Notes under the pieces: model-generated | What the model was told of the DNA's origin: nothing | Seen by the model: only the letters and a program-made list of their open reading frames with translations | Databases searched by the model: none | Shown here: one piece after another, positions 4,810 through 5,624 of the stretch | Layout: each line of letters begins with the position of its first letter | Position numbering within the stretch: position 1 is the first letter of the stretch | DNA from: Chloroflexota bacterium | GTDB lineage: Bacteria > Chloroflexota > Chloroflexia > Chloroflexales > Kallotenuaceae | DNA: 5,624 nucleotides | NCBI GenBank assembly: GCA_019240175.1 | Contig: JAFAYS010000997.1 | Span: 1-5,624 of the forward strand | Reading direction: 5' to 3' | Position numbers and translations under genes: made by a program

Positions 4810-5624
4810 ATGACAACAAACAAGATCCGGTTCAGCAAAGAAAAAGAAACGATGCTCATGACCTTGAGCGGCAGAGCGATTCAGAGCCAGTGGAAGAATC
4901 CCATCTTGCGCGATCCCTGGGCGGAAGCAGCGATGCGGCATATCGATTACGACATCAGCAAGACGCTCAAGGGAGTGAGCGCCTGGAGCATCTGGCGAGA
5001 TATCGGACCTACGATCATCGCCACGCGCGCCGCGACCTTTGATCGCCTCACGACCCGCTTTCTGGCTGATCACCCGGATGCGACGGTGCTCCACATAGGT
5101 TGCGGCATGGACAGCCGCGTCTTCCGGATCAATCCGCCGGCCAGTGTCCAGTGGTTCGACGTGGATTACCCGGACGTGATCGACCTGCGCCGCCAGTTGT
5201 TTCCCGAACGGGATGCCGCCTATCACCTGATCGGTGCGCAGCTGGATCATTTGCACTGGCTAGATGAGGTTCCACGCGATCGGCCCGCGCTGCTGGTCGC
5301 CGAAGGAGTGCTCCACTACGTGAGCGAAGCGGACGTGAAAGCGCTGCTTAATGCGGTGACTGCTCACACTCCGAGCGGTCAGATGATCTTCGATATCTGC
5401 AATTCGATGATTGTGAAACGAGCGGGGTCGAACGTCGGAGGCACGGGGGCCACCTACAAATGGGGCCTGGATGATCCACAGGACATCCGGCAGCTTGAGC
5501 CCAAGCTCGAACTGATCAAAGAATACAAGCCCAGCGAGCTGGTGGCGTTTGACCGGTTCCCGATGTGGCTGCGGGGGCTGTTCCGCGCGATGGAGCTCAG
5601 CCCCACGCTGCGGCGGATGGAACG
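4810..5624 (+). CDS. SAM-dependent methyltransferase, LCMT/TcmP (PpmP) family, partial
   Basis: The gene runs off the right edge after 271 codons, near the usual family length of 270-300. The N-terminus contains LMTLSGRAIQSQWKNPILRD (16-35), the T-x-x-x-R-A-x-x-x-x...D-P-x-A region typical of this family. The SAM-binding motif I is TVLHIGCGMDSRVFRI (92-107), followed by WFDVDYPDVIDLRRQLFPER (115-134), the acidic strand-2 motif with the D-x-P-x-V-I-x-x-R signature, and LLVAEGVLHYVSEADVKALL (161-180), equivalent to the family's A-E-G-x-L-x-Y-L motif. Members include protein leucine carboxyl methyltransferase and polyketide O-methyltransferases such as TcmP, so a carboxyl or hydroxyl substrate is expected; which one is unknown. 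It is soluble, with no signal peptide. ATG 4810 is chosen because it preserves the family N-terminus; only GGGG (4800-4803) stands in for a ribosome site. ATGs at 4852 and 4858 would cut into the conserved start. Confidence 0.9.
   Translation, partial: MTTNKIRFSKEKETMLMTLSGRAIQSQWKNPILRDPWAEAAMRHIDYDISKTLKGVSAWSIWRDIGPTIIATRAATFDRLTTRFLADHPDATVLHIGCGMDSRVFRINPPASVQWFDVDYPDVIDLRRQLFPERDAAYHLIGAQLDHLHWLDEVPRDRPALLVAEGVLHYVSEADVKALLNAVTAHTPSGQMIFDICNSMIVKRAGSNVGGTGATYKWGLDDPQDIRQLEPKLELIKEYKPSELVAFDRFPMWLRGLFRAMELSPTLRRME

Noticed and set aside
4807..5256. Leftward 149-codon open frame at the right side
   Set aside because: Antisense to the methyltransferase, whose SAM-binding and family motifs are unmistakable in the rightward frame.

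Overview
The window is bacterial chromosomal DNA. It is moderately GC-rich (roughly 60% by eye in the coding parts), with compact leftward and rightward genes and canonical AAGGAGG-type ribosome binding sites. Gene style and content (PAS histidine kinase, GNAT acetyltransferases, a DUF1579-like protein, a TcmP/LCMT-type methyltransferase, SpoIID-like debris) and abundant GATC/CGATCG words would fit a Chloroflexota genome (class Chloroflexia) or a similar soil or mat bacterium. This placement is inference, and no rRNA or marker gene is present to fix it.

Layout. (1) Positions 1-513 look like gene debris: the 3' end of an uncharacterised secreted or beta-rich protein whose frame is broken near 98-125, then a 49-codon fragment carrying only the front of a SpoIID-type domain. 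(2) Positions 514-1106 contain no convincing gene. The first half is AT-richer than the rest and holds a perfect 10-bp inverted repeat, a 21-bp direct repeat 69 bp apart that repeats the peptide IPFWMCS in one open frame, and a cluster of ACTGCA/TGCAGT motifs that can form two hairpins. (3) 1107-2318 (+) is a soluble PAS-sensor histidine kinase with no response regulator beside it. (4) 2337-2789 (-) converges on the kinase and encodes a small DUF1579-like protein. (5) 2932-3402 (-) is a PaiA/BltD-like GNAT acetyltransferase. (6) 3403-3657 is a divergent control region with a very good sigma70-type promoter reading right and a weaker candidate reading left. (7) 3658-4191, 4247-4759 and 4810 to the window end are rightward genes with gaps of 55 and 50 bp and no visible terminators: a RimJ/RimL-like GNAT acetyltransferase, a small membrane protein resembling the isoprenylcysteine/phospholipid methyltransferase family, and a SAM-dependent methyltransferase of the LCMT/TcmP/PpmP family that runs off the window.

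How they may work together. The right-hand trio could be one transcript from the promoter at 3585-3614, giving one acetyltransferase and two methyltransferases that would modify small molecules or protein or peptide termini; substrates cannot be read from sequence. The kinase, the DUF1579-like gene and the leftward GNAT show no obvious functional link. I see no CRISPR array, complete insertion sequence, tRNA or rRNA. Nothing here is clearly a new multi-gene system. The most unusual items are the altered RHP motif in the small membrane methyltransferase homologue, the repeat-bearing AT-rich stretch, and the enrichment of CGATCG outside the decayed region.
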